Positions 25,706 to 33,231 of a stretch of 64,000 nt of DNA are shown here, piece by piece. Below the pieces are notes generated by a model. It was not told where the DNA came from. It saw nothing but the letters and a program-made list of their open reading frames with translations, and made no database searches. The stretch comes from an uncultured Muribaculaceae bacterium (GTDB lineage Bacteria > Bacteroidota > Bacteroidia > Bacteroidales > Muribaculaceae): positions 207,762 through 271,761 of the forward strand of contig CAJUOB010000002.1 in NCBI GenBank assembly GCA_910587915.1. The letters are read 5' to 3'. Within the stretch, counting starts at the first letter, position 1. Every line of letters begins with the position of its first letter. The position numbers were made by a program, and so were the translations under genes.

Positions 25706-26902
25706 ATGAAACGGATAATTAACATATATATCGCATTTGCAGTTCTGATAATAGGTAATATCCTATATTCATGTTCTAATGAATATGAAGATGAGCCGGA
25801 AATCCCCGAAACTCAAAGCACAATATTCATGTATTTGCCGTGGTCTTCAAATCTGACAAACTACTTTTATCAGAATATCCGTGATATGGAAAGTAATATC
25901 TGTCAAATGGGAGGATTGGCAAACGATAGAGTAATTGTATTCATGTCCACAAGTTCGACTGAGGCGTCTATGTATGAAATCGAATATAAGAATGGGACAT
26001 GTACCCATACTCCTATTGCAACATACTGCAATTATCCATTTACCACAGAAGAAGGTCTTACATCATTATTGCAAGACCTCAAAGTTTGTGCTCCTGCCAA
26101 AAAATATTCAATGATAATTGGTTGTCATGGAATGGGATGGTTACCTGTAAATGCTTCAAGAGCATTATATTCTACTGAAAAATATCATTACGAATATGAA
26201 AATTCAGGTCTTCTTACCAGATATTTTGGTGGAACTACAACAGATTTTCAGACTGATATTTCAACTCTGTCGAATGCTATTAGCAATGCCAATCTGAAAA
26301 TAGAGTACATTTTGTTTGATGATTGTTATATGTCCTCCATAGAGGTTGCATACGAACTAAAGGATGTGACCGATTACCTTATTGCATCAACTTGTGAGGT
26401 CATGGCATATGGTATGCCGTACGCTACAATGGGTAAATATCTTTTGGGAACACCTAATTATAAAGCGGTGTGTGATGAGTTTTATAAATTTTATTCCACA
26501 TACGATGCAATGCCATGTGGAACTTTGTCAGTGACCAATTGCTCAGAATTAGATGAAATGGCAGCACTTATGCGGTATATCAATCAGAATTATGAGTTTG
26601 ATGAAACAAAAATTTCGTCACTTCAGCGGCTTGATGGATATTCACCAACAATATTCTTTGATTTCGGAGATTATGTAAATAAAATGTTGGAGTATAATAA
26701 TGCAGATAAAGTATTTATTGATGAATTTAACCGCCAATTAAATGCAACAGTCCTATATAAAACAAACACTGAGAAATACTTTACTGCAAGTAGAGGGCCC
26801 CTGCCGATATATACATATTCGGGAATAACCACATCAGATCCAAGCGTCAGTCCCAAAGCAGCAGAAAAGGTAACAACAAAATGGTATAACGCTACTCATT
26901 AA
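25706..26902 (+). CDS. Clostripain-like (C11) cysteine peptidase lipoprotein
   Basis: This 398-residue protein starts with a lipoprotein signal; the lipobox is I-L-Y-S-C with the cysteine at about residue 23. The C11 peptidase catalytic pair is visible: H141 in I-I-G-C-H-G-M-G-W and C207 in L-F-D-D-C-Y-M-S-S. Members cleave after Arg or Lys and often act on host or envelope proteins. The start chosen is ATG 25706; a TTG at 25694 is also open. GC is markedly lower than in the flanking genes, like the KilA-N gene 15 bases upstream. Both look horizontally acquired. Confidence 0.88.
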   Translation: MKRIINIYIAFAVLIIGNILYSCSNEYEDEPEIPETQSTIFMYLPWSSNLTNYFYQNIRDMESNICQMGGLANDRVIVFMSTSSTEASMYEIEYKNGTCTHTPIATYCNYPFTTEEGLTSLLQDLKVCAPAKKYSMIIGCHGMGWLPVNASRALYSTEKYHYEYENSGLLTRYFGGTTTDFQTDISTLSNAISNANLKIEYILFDDCYMSSIEVAYELKDVTDYLIASTCEVMAYGMPYATMGKYLLGTPNYKAVCDEFYKFYSTYDAMPCGTLSVTNCSELDEMAALMRYINQNYEFDETKISSLQRLDGYSPTIFFDFGDYVNKMLEYNNADKVFIDEFNRQLNATVLYKTNTEKYFTASRGPLPIYTYSGITTSDPSVSPKAAEKVTTKWYNATH

Positions 26903-27016
26903 TTGGATTTCAAGTATTTAATAAATTGAAAAAAAACGGTGCAATAGGATTGGTAGTCAAGTCCGGAGGCTATTGTGGCTCATATATCTTTGAGGATATA
27001 ATTTGAATTTAAAATA

Positions 27017-27047
27017 TTGGTTTTATAAGAATAAAACATTAACTTTG
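27017..27047 (+). promoter_or_regulatory. Promoter of the thiamin operon
   Basis: A TTGG at 27017-27020 and TAACTTTG at 27040-27047 are about 20 bases apart. The transcript would start just before the TPP aptamer. Confidence 0.65.
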
Positions 27048-27055
27048 CCGCATCA

Positions 27056-27137
27056 ACACAAGAGGGGTGCCCCTGACTGGGGCTGAGATCATACCCTATG
27101 AACTTGATGCGGTCAATACCGCCGAAAGGACTTGTTC
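27056..27137 (+). promoter_or_regulatory. TPP riboswitch (THI box)
   Basis: The conserved core of the thiamin pyrophosphate aptamer is present: GGGGTGCCC, then GGGCTGAGATCATACCC, then GAACTTGATGCGG, and finally AAAGGACTTG. The closing P1 stem pairs ACAAG at 27058-27062 with CTTGT at 27131-27135. It sits in the leader of the thi operon, 43 bases before thiS, so TPP binding probably represses translation initiation of thiS; no obvious terminator follows, which argues against attenuation. Confidence 0.93.
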
Positions 27138-27179
27138 ATAGCCTCGACCGAGGGCACACTCTGTTTAAACCGTTGTATT

Positions 27180-27380
27180 ATGCAAATTTACATCAACAGA
27201 GAAGCCGTAGAGGTAAACCCGAAACTTAATCTTGCCGAAATACTCGAATTGCAGGGCATCGGCCTGCAAGGTATCGCCGTGGCCATAAGCAACAAAGTGG
27301 TTCCACGGGCGGCATGGGCAACAACCTATCTTGCCGAAGGAGCCAACGTAACTGTAGTCAGCGCTGTGTGTGGCGGATGA
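27180..27380 (+). CDS. thiS: Sulfur carrier protein ThiS
   Basis: The 66-residue protein is a small ubiquitin-fold carrier ending in C-G-G, the C-terminal Gly-Gly that is adenylated and converted to thiocarboxylate for thiazole synthesis. I chose the ATG at 27180 since the upstream frame runs through the riboswitch. Its TGA overlaps the ATG of the next gene (ATGA). Confidence 0.93.
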   Translation: MQIYINREAVEVNPKLNLAEILELQGIGLQGIAVAISNKVVPRAAWATTYLAEGANVTVVSAVCGG

Positions 27381-27946
27381 GGTGCATAGCCATCACACTC
27401 CCCGACTTTGTCGAAAACGAAGCCGAAGCCATAACACGCATGCTCCGCTCAGGCGTGATCGACCGTGTGCACATACGCAAGCCATCGTCCACACTCCGAC
27501 ACATGCAACGCCTCATCGAGGCCATGCCGGCCGACCTGCGCCCACGGCTCTCGCTGCACGACCATCACACCCTTGCCAGCATATACGGGTGCGGCGTGCA
27601 TCTCAACGCACGTAACCCCGATATCACTCCCGGTTTCCACGGAACAGTAAGCCGCAGCTGCCATACACCCGAAGAAGCTCGCGACACCGACGACTACCAT
27701 TTTCTCAGCCCTATATTCGACAGCATTTCCAAACCAGGATACCACCCGGCGTTCACCCCCGACCAACTACGGGGTATCGTCGACGACTCATTCGTGGCAC
27801 TTGGCGGAGTCACACCCGACAAATTGCCGCTGCTAAAAGAAATCGGATTCGGAGGAGCCGCTTTTTTAGGATATATATGGCACGGCGACCTTGAGGAAAA
27901 CCTTTCGGATATAAAACATTTCACCCAACAATGCTTCAATTCATAA
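27377..27946 (+). CDS. tenI: TenI-like thiamin phosphate synthase paralogue
   Basis: The 189-residue protein has the ThiE/TenI TIM barrel, with H-I-R-K-P near residue 35, L-S-L-H-D-H-H in the middle, and F-V-A-L-G-G-V-T-P-D-K near the end. It is short and lacks the full pyrophosphate-binding set of ThiE, so I call it TenI-like; TenI in other bacteria promotes thiazole tautomer aromatisation. It overlaps thiS and thiE, which indicates coupled translation. A second, complete ThiE follows immediately. Confidence 0.8.
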   Translation: MRCIAITLPDFVENEAEAITRMLRSGVIDRVHIRKPSSTLRHMQRLIEAMPADLRPRLSLHDHHTLASIYGCGVHLNARNPDITPGFHGTVSRSCHTPEEARDTDDYHFLSPIFDSISKPGYHPAFTPDQLRGIVDDSFVALGGVTPDKLPLLKEIGFGGAAFLGYIWHGDLEENLSDIKHFTQQCFNS

Positions 27947-28554
27947 CTCACCGCCGCAACGGACTCGATGAAATCGACGGAGCCAAAGCTGTGCTCGATG
28001 GCGGCTGCCGATGGATACAGCTGCGCATGAAAGACGCCACCCCGTCCGAAATTACCGACACCGGACTCCGCCTGCGCTCACTCTGCGACCAATATGGCGC
28101 CACATTCATTCTCGACGACCATGTAGAACTCGTGGATGCCATCGGCGCCGACGGTGTTCATCTGGGTAAAAACGACATGCCTGTCCATGATGCACGGCAG
28201 ATTTTAGGCAACAAAATTATCGGAGCCACGGCAAATACCCTCGCCGACATGAAAGCAGCAGTCGACGCCGGTGCCGACTATATCGGCCTCGGACCGTTCC
28301 GCTACACCACTACAAAACAGAAGCTCAGCCCCGTGCTCGGTCTCGACGGATATCGGGCCATAATGAGCGAATTCCGCCGCATAAGCACACTACCGGTAGT
28401 TGCCATCGGTGGAATAGAACTCTCCGACGTCCCCGGCCTCATGGCCACAGGCATAACAGGAATAGCCGTATCGGGTAGCCTGCTCACTGCCGAAGACCCA
28501 TCAGCCGCCACCGCCGCACTCATAGCTGCAATCAGCCTGCAGCAGAACAAATAG
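27931..28554 (+). CDS. thiE: Thiamin phosphate synthase
   Basis: This 207-residue enzyme joins HMP-pyrophosphate and thiazole phosphate to make thiamin phosphate. Conserved sites are visible: W-I-Q-L-R-M-K-D near residue 29, L-D-D-H-V and D-G-V-H-L-G-K-N-D-M around residues 55-75, G-A-D-Y-I-G-L-G-P-F with T-T-T-K, and V-V-A-I-G-G-I. Its start lies 16 bases inside the preceding tenI-like gene. Confidence 0.93.
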   Translation: MLQFITHRRNGLDEIDGAKAVLDGGCRWIQLRMKDATPSEITDTGLRLRSLCDQYGATFILDDHVELVDAIGADGVHLGKNDMPVHDARQILGNKIIGATANTLADMKAAVDAGADYIGLGPFRYTTTKQKLSPVLGLDGYRAIMSEFRRISTLPVVAIGGIELSDVPGLMATGITGIAVSGSLLTAEDPSAATAALIAAISLQQNK

Positions 28555-28593
28555 ACACAGATCAACCCTCAACCAATCGTTAAATCTCAAAAA

Positions 28594-29364
28594 ATGAACG
28601 ATAAACTCACTATAGGAGGCCGCGAGTTCAACTCTCGGCTATTTGTCGGAACCGGTAAATTCCGGTCCAACACCGAGATGGCAAGCGCCATCGAAGCATC
28701 AGGCACCGAGATGGTGACACTCGCCATGAAACGCGTCGACATGGCAAATCCGGCCGACGACATGCTCGCGCACGTTCGCCGCCCCGGCATACAGCTACTG
28801 CCCAACACATCGGGCGTGCGAAACGCCAAGGAAGCCGTGCTTGCCGCACAGCTTGCACGCGAAGCCTTCGGTACAGATTTTATAAAACTCGAGATTCACC
28901 CCGACCCCAAATATCTGCTCCCCGATCCCATCGAAACCTTGAAAGCCACCGAAGAGCTCGCACGCATGGGCTTTAAGGTGCTACCCTACATTCAGGCCGA
29001 CCCTGTGCTGTGCAAACTGCTCGAAGAAGCCGGCACCGCAGCCGTGATGCCTCTGGCCGCACCCATAGGCACCAACAAAGGACTGGTGACACGCGACTTG
29101 ATCGAGATAATAATCGAACAGAGCTGTGTTCCCGTGGTAGTCGATGCCGGTCTTGGCGCCCCGTCGCATGCAGCCGAAGCTATGGAACTCGGTGCCGACG
29201 CCGTACTCGTGAATACAGCGATCGCCGTAGCAGGCAATCCTGCCGCTATGGCTCAAGCATTTGCAAAAGCTGTCGAAGCCGGACGACAAGCCTATCTGGC
29301 CGGGCTCGGTGCCGTGTCGCGCCATGCCGAAGCCAGCAGCCCGCTCACTTCATTCCTCGATTGA
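28594..29364 (+). CDS. thiG: Thiazole synthase ThiG
   Basis: The 256-residue protein is ThiG, which builds the thiazole phosphate ring from deoxyxylulose phosphate, dehydroglycine and ThiS thiocarboxylate. The Schiff-base lysine is K98 in D-F-I-K-L-E, followed by L-L-P-D-P, A-A-V-M-P-L-A-A-P-I-G and G-L-G-A-P-S-H-A. Its length is that of the family. It lies 39 bases after thiE and five bases before thiH. Confidence 0.96.
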   Translation: MNDKLTIGGREFNSRLFVGTGKFRSNTEMASAIEASGTEMVTLAMKRVDMANPADDMLAHVRRPGIQLLPNTSGVRNAKEAVLAAQLAREAFGTDFIKLEIHPDPKYLLPDPIETLKATEELARMGFKVLPYIQADPVLCKLLEEAGTAAVMPLAAPIGTNKGLVTRDLIEIIIEQSCVPVVVDAGLGAPSHAAEAMELGADAVLVNTAIAVAGNPAAMAQAFAKAVEAGRQAYLAGLGAVSRHAEASSPLTSFLD

Positions 29365-29369
29365 CGCCC

Positions 29370-30479
29370 ATGTTCTCCCAAGAATTAGAAAAATATAGCT
29401 GGGACGACACCACCGCAGCCATCGCAGCCAAAACTGCCGCCGACGTAGAGCGTGCCCTTGTCACCCCTCGTCCGAGCATCGACGATTTCATGGCTCTTAT
29501 ATCGCCCGCTGCAGCGCCCTATCTCGAAGCTATGGCCCGTCGTAGCCGCGAACTCACCCGCCAGAGATTTGGCAAAACGATGTCGATGTACATACCGCTG
29601 TACATCACCAATTCGTGCACTAATTCATGTGTGTACTGCGGCTTCAACCGCCACAACAAAATGGCTCGCGTGGTGCTCACCCCTGCAGAGATCGAAAACG
29701 AGTGCAAAGCTATCCGCGAATTGGGTCCGTTCGAGAATCTGCTTCTCGTCACCGGAGAAAATCCCCGCGTGGCAGGAGTCGACTACCTCGAGGAAGCACT
29801 GCGGGTATGCCGCCCATACTTCAACAATCTCACAATTGAGGTCATGCCCCTCAAAGCCGAGGAGTACGAACGGCTTACCCATAGTGGCCTAAACGGCGTG
29901 GTATGCTTCCAGGAGACTTATCACCGCGAAAACTACAAAAAATATCATCCGGCCGGGATGAAATCAAACTTCGAGTGGCGCGTCGACGGTTTCGACCGCA
30001 TGGGCCAGGCCGGAGTTCACAAAATCGGCATGGGCGTCCTCATAGGCCTCGAAGACTGGCGCACCGACGTAACCATGATGGCCCGCCATCTACTATATCT
30101 CCGCAAGCACTACTGGCGCACACGCTATAGCGTCAATTTCCCTCGCATGCGTCCGTCGGAAGGACATTTCCAACCCAATGTGGTGATGACCGACCGCGAA
30201 CTCGCGCAGCTCACATTCGCATTCCGCATCTTCGACCGCGACATCGACATATCCTTCTCCACCCGCGAGAGTCCCGCCTTCCGCAATAACATCGCCACCC
30301 TCGGAGCCACATCCATGAGCGCCGGTTCCAAGACCGAACCCGGCGGCTACCACACCTATCCGCAAGCCCTCGAGCAGTTCGCCGTCAGCGATGAGCGCAC
30401 ACCTCATCAGGTGGAGGCCGACCTGCGCCAAGCCGGAGTCGAGGTGGTGTGGAAAGACTGGGATAAAATTTTCGACTGA
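29370..30479 (+). CDS. thiH: 2-iminoacetate synthase ThiH (radical SAM)
   Basis: The 369-residue radical SAM enzyme cleaves tyrosine to dehydroglycine for thiazole synthesis. The cluster motif C-x3-C-x2-C lies at residues 83, 87 and 90 (C-T-N-S-C-V-Y-C-G-F-N). The ATG at 29370 is chosen because the upstream frame overlaps thiG. Its TGA overlaps the thiF ATG by one base. Use of ThiH rather than ThiO suits an anaerobe. Confidence 0.95.
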   Translation: MFSQELEKYSWDDTTAAIAAKTAADVERALVTPRPSIDDFMALISPAAAPYLEAMARRSRELTRQRFGKTMSMYIPLYITNSCTNSCVYCGFNRHNKMARVVLTPAEIENECKAIRELGPFENLLLVTGENPRVAGVDYLEEALRVCRPYFNNLTIEVMPLKAEEYERLTHSGLNGVVCFQETYHRENYKKYHPAGMKSNFEWRVDGFDRMGQAGVHKIGMGVLIGLEDWRTDVTMMARHLLYLRKHYWRTRYSVNFPRMRPSEGHFQPNVVMTDRELAQLTFAFRIFDRDIDISFSTRESPAFRNNIATLGATSMSAGSKTEPGGYHTYPQALEQFAVSDERTPHQVEADLRQAGVEVVWKDWDKIFD

Positions 30480-31177
30480 TGGAAGACAATCGATACGCAC
30501 GCCAGACTGCGCTTCCCGAAATAGGAGCACAAGGCCAGCAGAAGCTTGCCGATGCTTCCGTACTGATTGTAGGGCTTGGTGGCCTTGGCTCACCCGCCGC
30601 CACCTATCTCACAGGCGCAGGCATAGGTCGCATCGGCCTATGCGACCCCGATATAGTAAGTCTCTCCAACCTCCAGCGGCAAGTGCTCTACACCGAAGCC
30701 GAAATCGGATTGAAAAAGACCGACTGCGCAGCCCGACGCCTCGCCGAAATCTCATCGCACACAGTATTCGACCTCTACCCCGAGGGCCTGACGCCCGGCA
30801 ACGCCAGCCACATCATAGCCCCCTACGACATCGTGGTGGACTGCTGCGACAACTACCGCACCCGCTATATCATCGACGACGTGTGTACCTCTCTGGGCAA
30901 GACATGGATCTATGGCTCCATCGGTGCGTTCCATGGTCAGGTTGCCGTAATCAACGGCGAAAGACATATACGATACACCGATATATACCCCGACCGGCAA
31001 GAACTCGAAAGCCGCCCTGCAGCCTCAGGCGGCGTCATCGGCGCCGTACCGGGTGTAATCGGCGCCATCCAAGCCAACGAAGTCTTAAAACTCATAGCCG
31101 GATTTGGCACACCGCTCGATGGCTATCTATTCACCATCGATCTACGCACACTTCATACATCCATCCTAACACTGTAA
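30479..31177 (+). CDS. thiF: ThiF/MoeB-family adenylyltransferase
   Basis: The 232-residue E1-like protein would adenylate the ThiS C-terminus. The nucleotide fold G-L-G-G-L-G is at 32-37, the R-Q motif in N-L-Q-R-Q-V-L-Y, and the Mg-site Asp in V-V-D-C-C-D-N. Two features of many ThiF/MoeB proteins are missing: the C-x2-C zinc pairs, and the cysteine in the G-V-L-G-preceding loop, which here reads R-P-A-A-S-G-G-V-I-G-A-V-P-G. The position identifies it as ThiF. Confidence 0.9.
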   Translation: MEDNRYARQTALPEIGAQGQQKLADASVLIVGLGGLGSPAATYLTGAGIGRIGLCDPDIVSLSNLQRQVLYTEAEIGLKKTDCAARRLAEISSHTVFDLYPEGLTPGNASHIIAPYDIVVDCCDNYRTRYIIDDVCTSLGKTWIYGSIGAFHGQVAVINGERHIRYTDIYPDRQELESRPAASGGVIGAVPGVIGAIQANEVLKLIAGFGTPLDGYLFTIDLRTLHTSILTL

Positions 31178-31199
31178 TAACCAACAATCTAACCCTCAT

Positions 31200-31847
31200 A
31201 TGTCCTGGAGCCAAGAAGCATGGGATGCAGCACATCCCATATACAATAGCATACTCCATCAGCCATTCATCAAAGAGCTCAGCGATGGAACATTAGCCCG
31301 CGAGCGATTTCTGTTCTATATCAGGCAGGACTCACTCTACATCGCCGAGTACTTCCGCATGCTCGCGCATATCGCCTCGCGGCTGGAGCGCAACGACCAC
31401 GCAGCCGCATTCATCGCATTCGCAGCCGATGGCGTGGCCGTCGAGAAATCACTCCACGAATCGTATCTCCACAATACCCGCCTCGATACCATCGGCATGG
31501 GTCCCGGCTGCCAGCTGTACACATCGTGGCTCAAATCGCACTCCTTCGCACCCGTCGAAGTTGCTGCTGCCGCCGTGCTCCCATGCTTCTGGGTCTACAA
31601 GGAAGTCGGAGAAACCATCTTCAGAAGCCAGAAAGACCACTCAAATCCTTACAAAGCATGGATCGACTGCTACGGCGACAGCACTTTTGAAGCATCTACA
31701 CGACTGGCTATAGCCATATGCGACGACCTTGCCGACAATACTACTCCGGCCATACGCCGCGCCATGACCGACGCTTTTGTCGAAGCTACGAAAATGGAAT
31801 GGCGATTCTGGGACAGCGCATACAACCTCGAAAAATCATCTATATGA
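31200..31847 (+). CDS. tenA: TenA-type aminopyrimidine aminohydrolase (thiaminase II)
   Basis: The 215-residue all-helical TenA protein hydrolyses aminomethyl-aminopyrimidine to HMP, a salvage route from degraded thiamin. The predicted nucleophile is C129 in V-L-P-C-F-W-V-Y, and D44 in I-R-Q-D-S fits the binding site. It lies in a thiamin operon without thiC, so it may supply pyrimidine by salvage. Its stop overlaps the thiD start (ATGA). Confidence 0.93.
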   Translation: MSWSQEAWDAAHPIYNSILHQPFIKELSDGTLARERFLFYIRQDSLYIAEYFRMLAHIASRLERNDHAAAFIAFAADGVAVEKSLHESYLHNTRLDTIGMGPGCQLYTSWLKSHSFAPVEVAAAAVLPCFWVYKEVGETIFRSQKDHSNPYKAWIDCYGDSTFEASTRLAIAICDDLADNTTPAIRRAMTDAFVEATKMEWRFWDSAYNLEKSSI

Positions 31848-32659
31848 ATATGAAAACATATCGCCGGGCCATGACTATCGCCGGGAGCGACCCAAGCGGC
31901 GGCGCCGGACTGCAGGCCGACCTTAAAACATTCTCTGCACTCGGCTGCTACGGAACTTCTGTCATCGTAGCGGTGGTCGACGAAAACACCGTCGGAGTAA
32001 CCGGCGTCCACCCCGTACCGGTAGAATTCGTCTCCGGCCAAATTCGCTCCGTCCTCGATGATATCGGCACCGATGCCATAAAAATCGGCATGCTCCATTC
32101 ATCGGAACTGATACATGCCGTCCGCTCCACACTCGAGCCCTACAATATAACCAACATAGTCCTCGATCCCGTGATGGTAGCTACATCCGGCGATCCTCTG
32201 CTCGAAGCCGATGCGGTGGCAACTCTCCGCGAGGATCTTATTCCACATGTGCGAGTCATCACTCCAAACATACCGGAAGCCGAACTCCTGCTCGGACAGT
32301 CTATCGCCGGCCAACACGATCTTCCCGACGCCGCACGCATGCTTTCGGAAAAATGCGGAGGCGTATCGGTACTTCTTAAAGCCGGCCATCTACACGACTC
32401 CGACCTCATCGACATATTCTACAATGCCGAGTCAGGAAAACTCACTGAGCTGAAGTCGAAACGCCTCGACACCGTCAACACCCATGGCACCGGATGCACC
32501 CTCTCTTCAGCATTCGCAGCCTCACTGGCAAAAGGCATGCCGCTCGATGAAGCAGCCCATGCCGCAAAAAAATACATCAACGACGCCCTTTGCGCCGGCG
32601 CCTCCTACGCCATAGGCCACGGCCACGGTCCCGTACACCACTTCCACCACTGGTGGTAA
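31844..32659 (+). CDS. thiD: Hydroxymethylpyrimidine/phosphomethylpyrimidine kinase
   Basis: The 271-residue ribokinase-fold enzyme phosphorylates HMP twice. A-G-S-D-P-S-G-G-A-G-L-Q-A-D at residues 13-26 is the substrate-binding signature, V-L-D-P-V-M-V-A is in the middle, and N-T-H-G-T-G-C-T-L-S-S-A holds the anion hole and catalytic cysteine. I start at ATG 31844, overlapping the tenA stop; ATG 31850 is an alternative. It ends the operon, followed by a terminator. Confidence 0.95.
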   Translation: MNMKTYRRAMTIAGSDPSGGAGLQADLKTFSALGCYGTSVIVAVVDENTVGVTGVHPVPVEFVSGQIRSVLDDIGTDAIKIGMLHSSELIHAVRSTLEPYNITNIVLDPVMVATSGDPLLEADAVATLREDLIPHVRVITPNIPEAELLLGQSIAGQHDLPDAARMLSEKCGGVSVLLKAGHLHDSDLIDIFYNAESGKLTELKSKRLDTVNTHGTGCTLSSAFAASLAKGMPLDEAAHAAKKYINDALCAGASYAIGHGHGPVHHFHHWW

Positions 32660-32830
32660 AAATATCACGTATAATCTAATCCCCACCACAAATAAATATG
32701 CCCGTATAGAGGGTACAGGAGAGCCAACCACAGATTATTCGTCGGCCAACTTCCCGCTTTGAATAATATCTTATAAATAATATCTTATATATGAGATATT
32801 TCCGCATGAGGATACGGCCGACAGAGCATT

Positions 32831-32873
32831 AAACCGCCGCAACAGATCTCGTAAAAATCTGCTACGGCGGTTT
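32831..32873. terminator. Bidirectional hairpin terminator after the thi operon
   Basis: AAACCGCCG at 32831-32839 pairs with CGGCGGTTT at 32865-32873, with inner pairing CAGAT/ATCTG. It is followed by TTATTTG on the plus strand and preceded by A-rich bases, so it may work both ways. It lies 171 bases after thiD; the stretch between holds AT-rich sequence with TATCTTATA direct repeats and no gene. Confidence 0.6.
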
Positions 32874-32939
32874 ATTTGCCATCTCTATACACGTGTGACC
32901 AATGTGCTACCGGTAGTCGCATTATATCCACCACCCCAT

Positions 32940-33070
32940 GTGGCGTCCGCAGGACGCTGATTAAACATTAACCGGGTACATCGAGCCAAGCGAGATGTGC
33001 CCGGAATCAACCCGTCGCCCTTAATGGCGTCCGCAGGACGCCGATTACCCTGCGCAAACAGTAGATTATA
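32940..33070. repeat. Dispersed palindromic repeat, copy 1
   Basis: This 131-base element begins GTGGCGTCCGCAGGACGCTG and contains the hairpin GCGTCC-GCA-GGACGC twice (about 32943 and 33036), an ACCGGGTACATCGAG box, a GCGAGATGTGCC box and the ending GTAGATTAT. A second copy with the same order of parts lies at 62893-63020. It occupies most of the intergenic space before the sigma-barrel gene. Confidence 0.85.
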
Positions 33071-33096
33071 TAAGTGGGTTCGATTGCAAATATATT

Positions 33097-33115
33097 GCTT
33101 TTGTGGGGCAAAAGC
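33097..33115. promoter_or_regulatory. Small perfect palindrome upstream of the sigma-barrel gene
   Basis: GCTTTTG and CAAAAGC (33097-33103 and 33109-33115) form a perfect seven-base dyad around TGGGG. There is no T-tract, so an operator or a short structured leader is possible. I see no clear promoter element for the gene at 33232. Confidence 0.35.
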
Positions 33116-33231
33116 AAGGAATATGCTTTACAACATAGAATAACAAATTTATAGTTAAACTAAGTTAAATATAATTCATCACCATGCAATATGCGGGGAA
33201 TTATTATCTCTTTTGTAATAAGATATACCGC

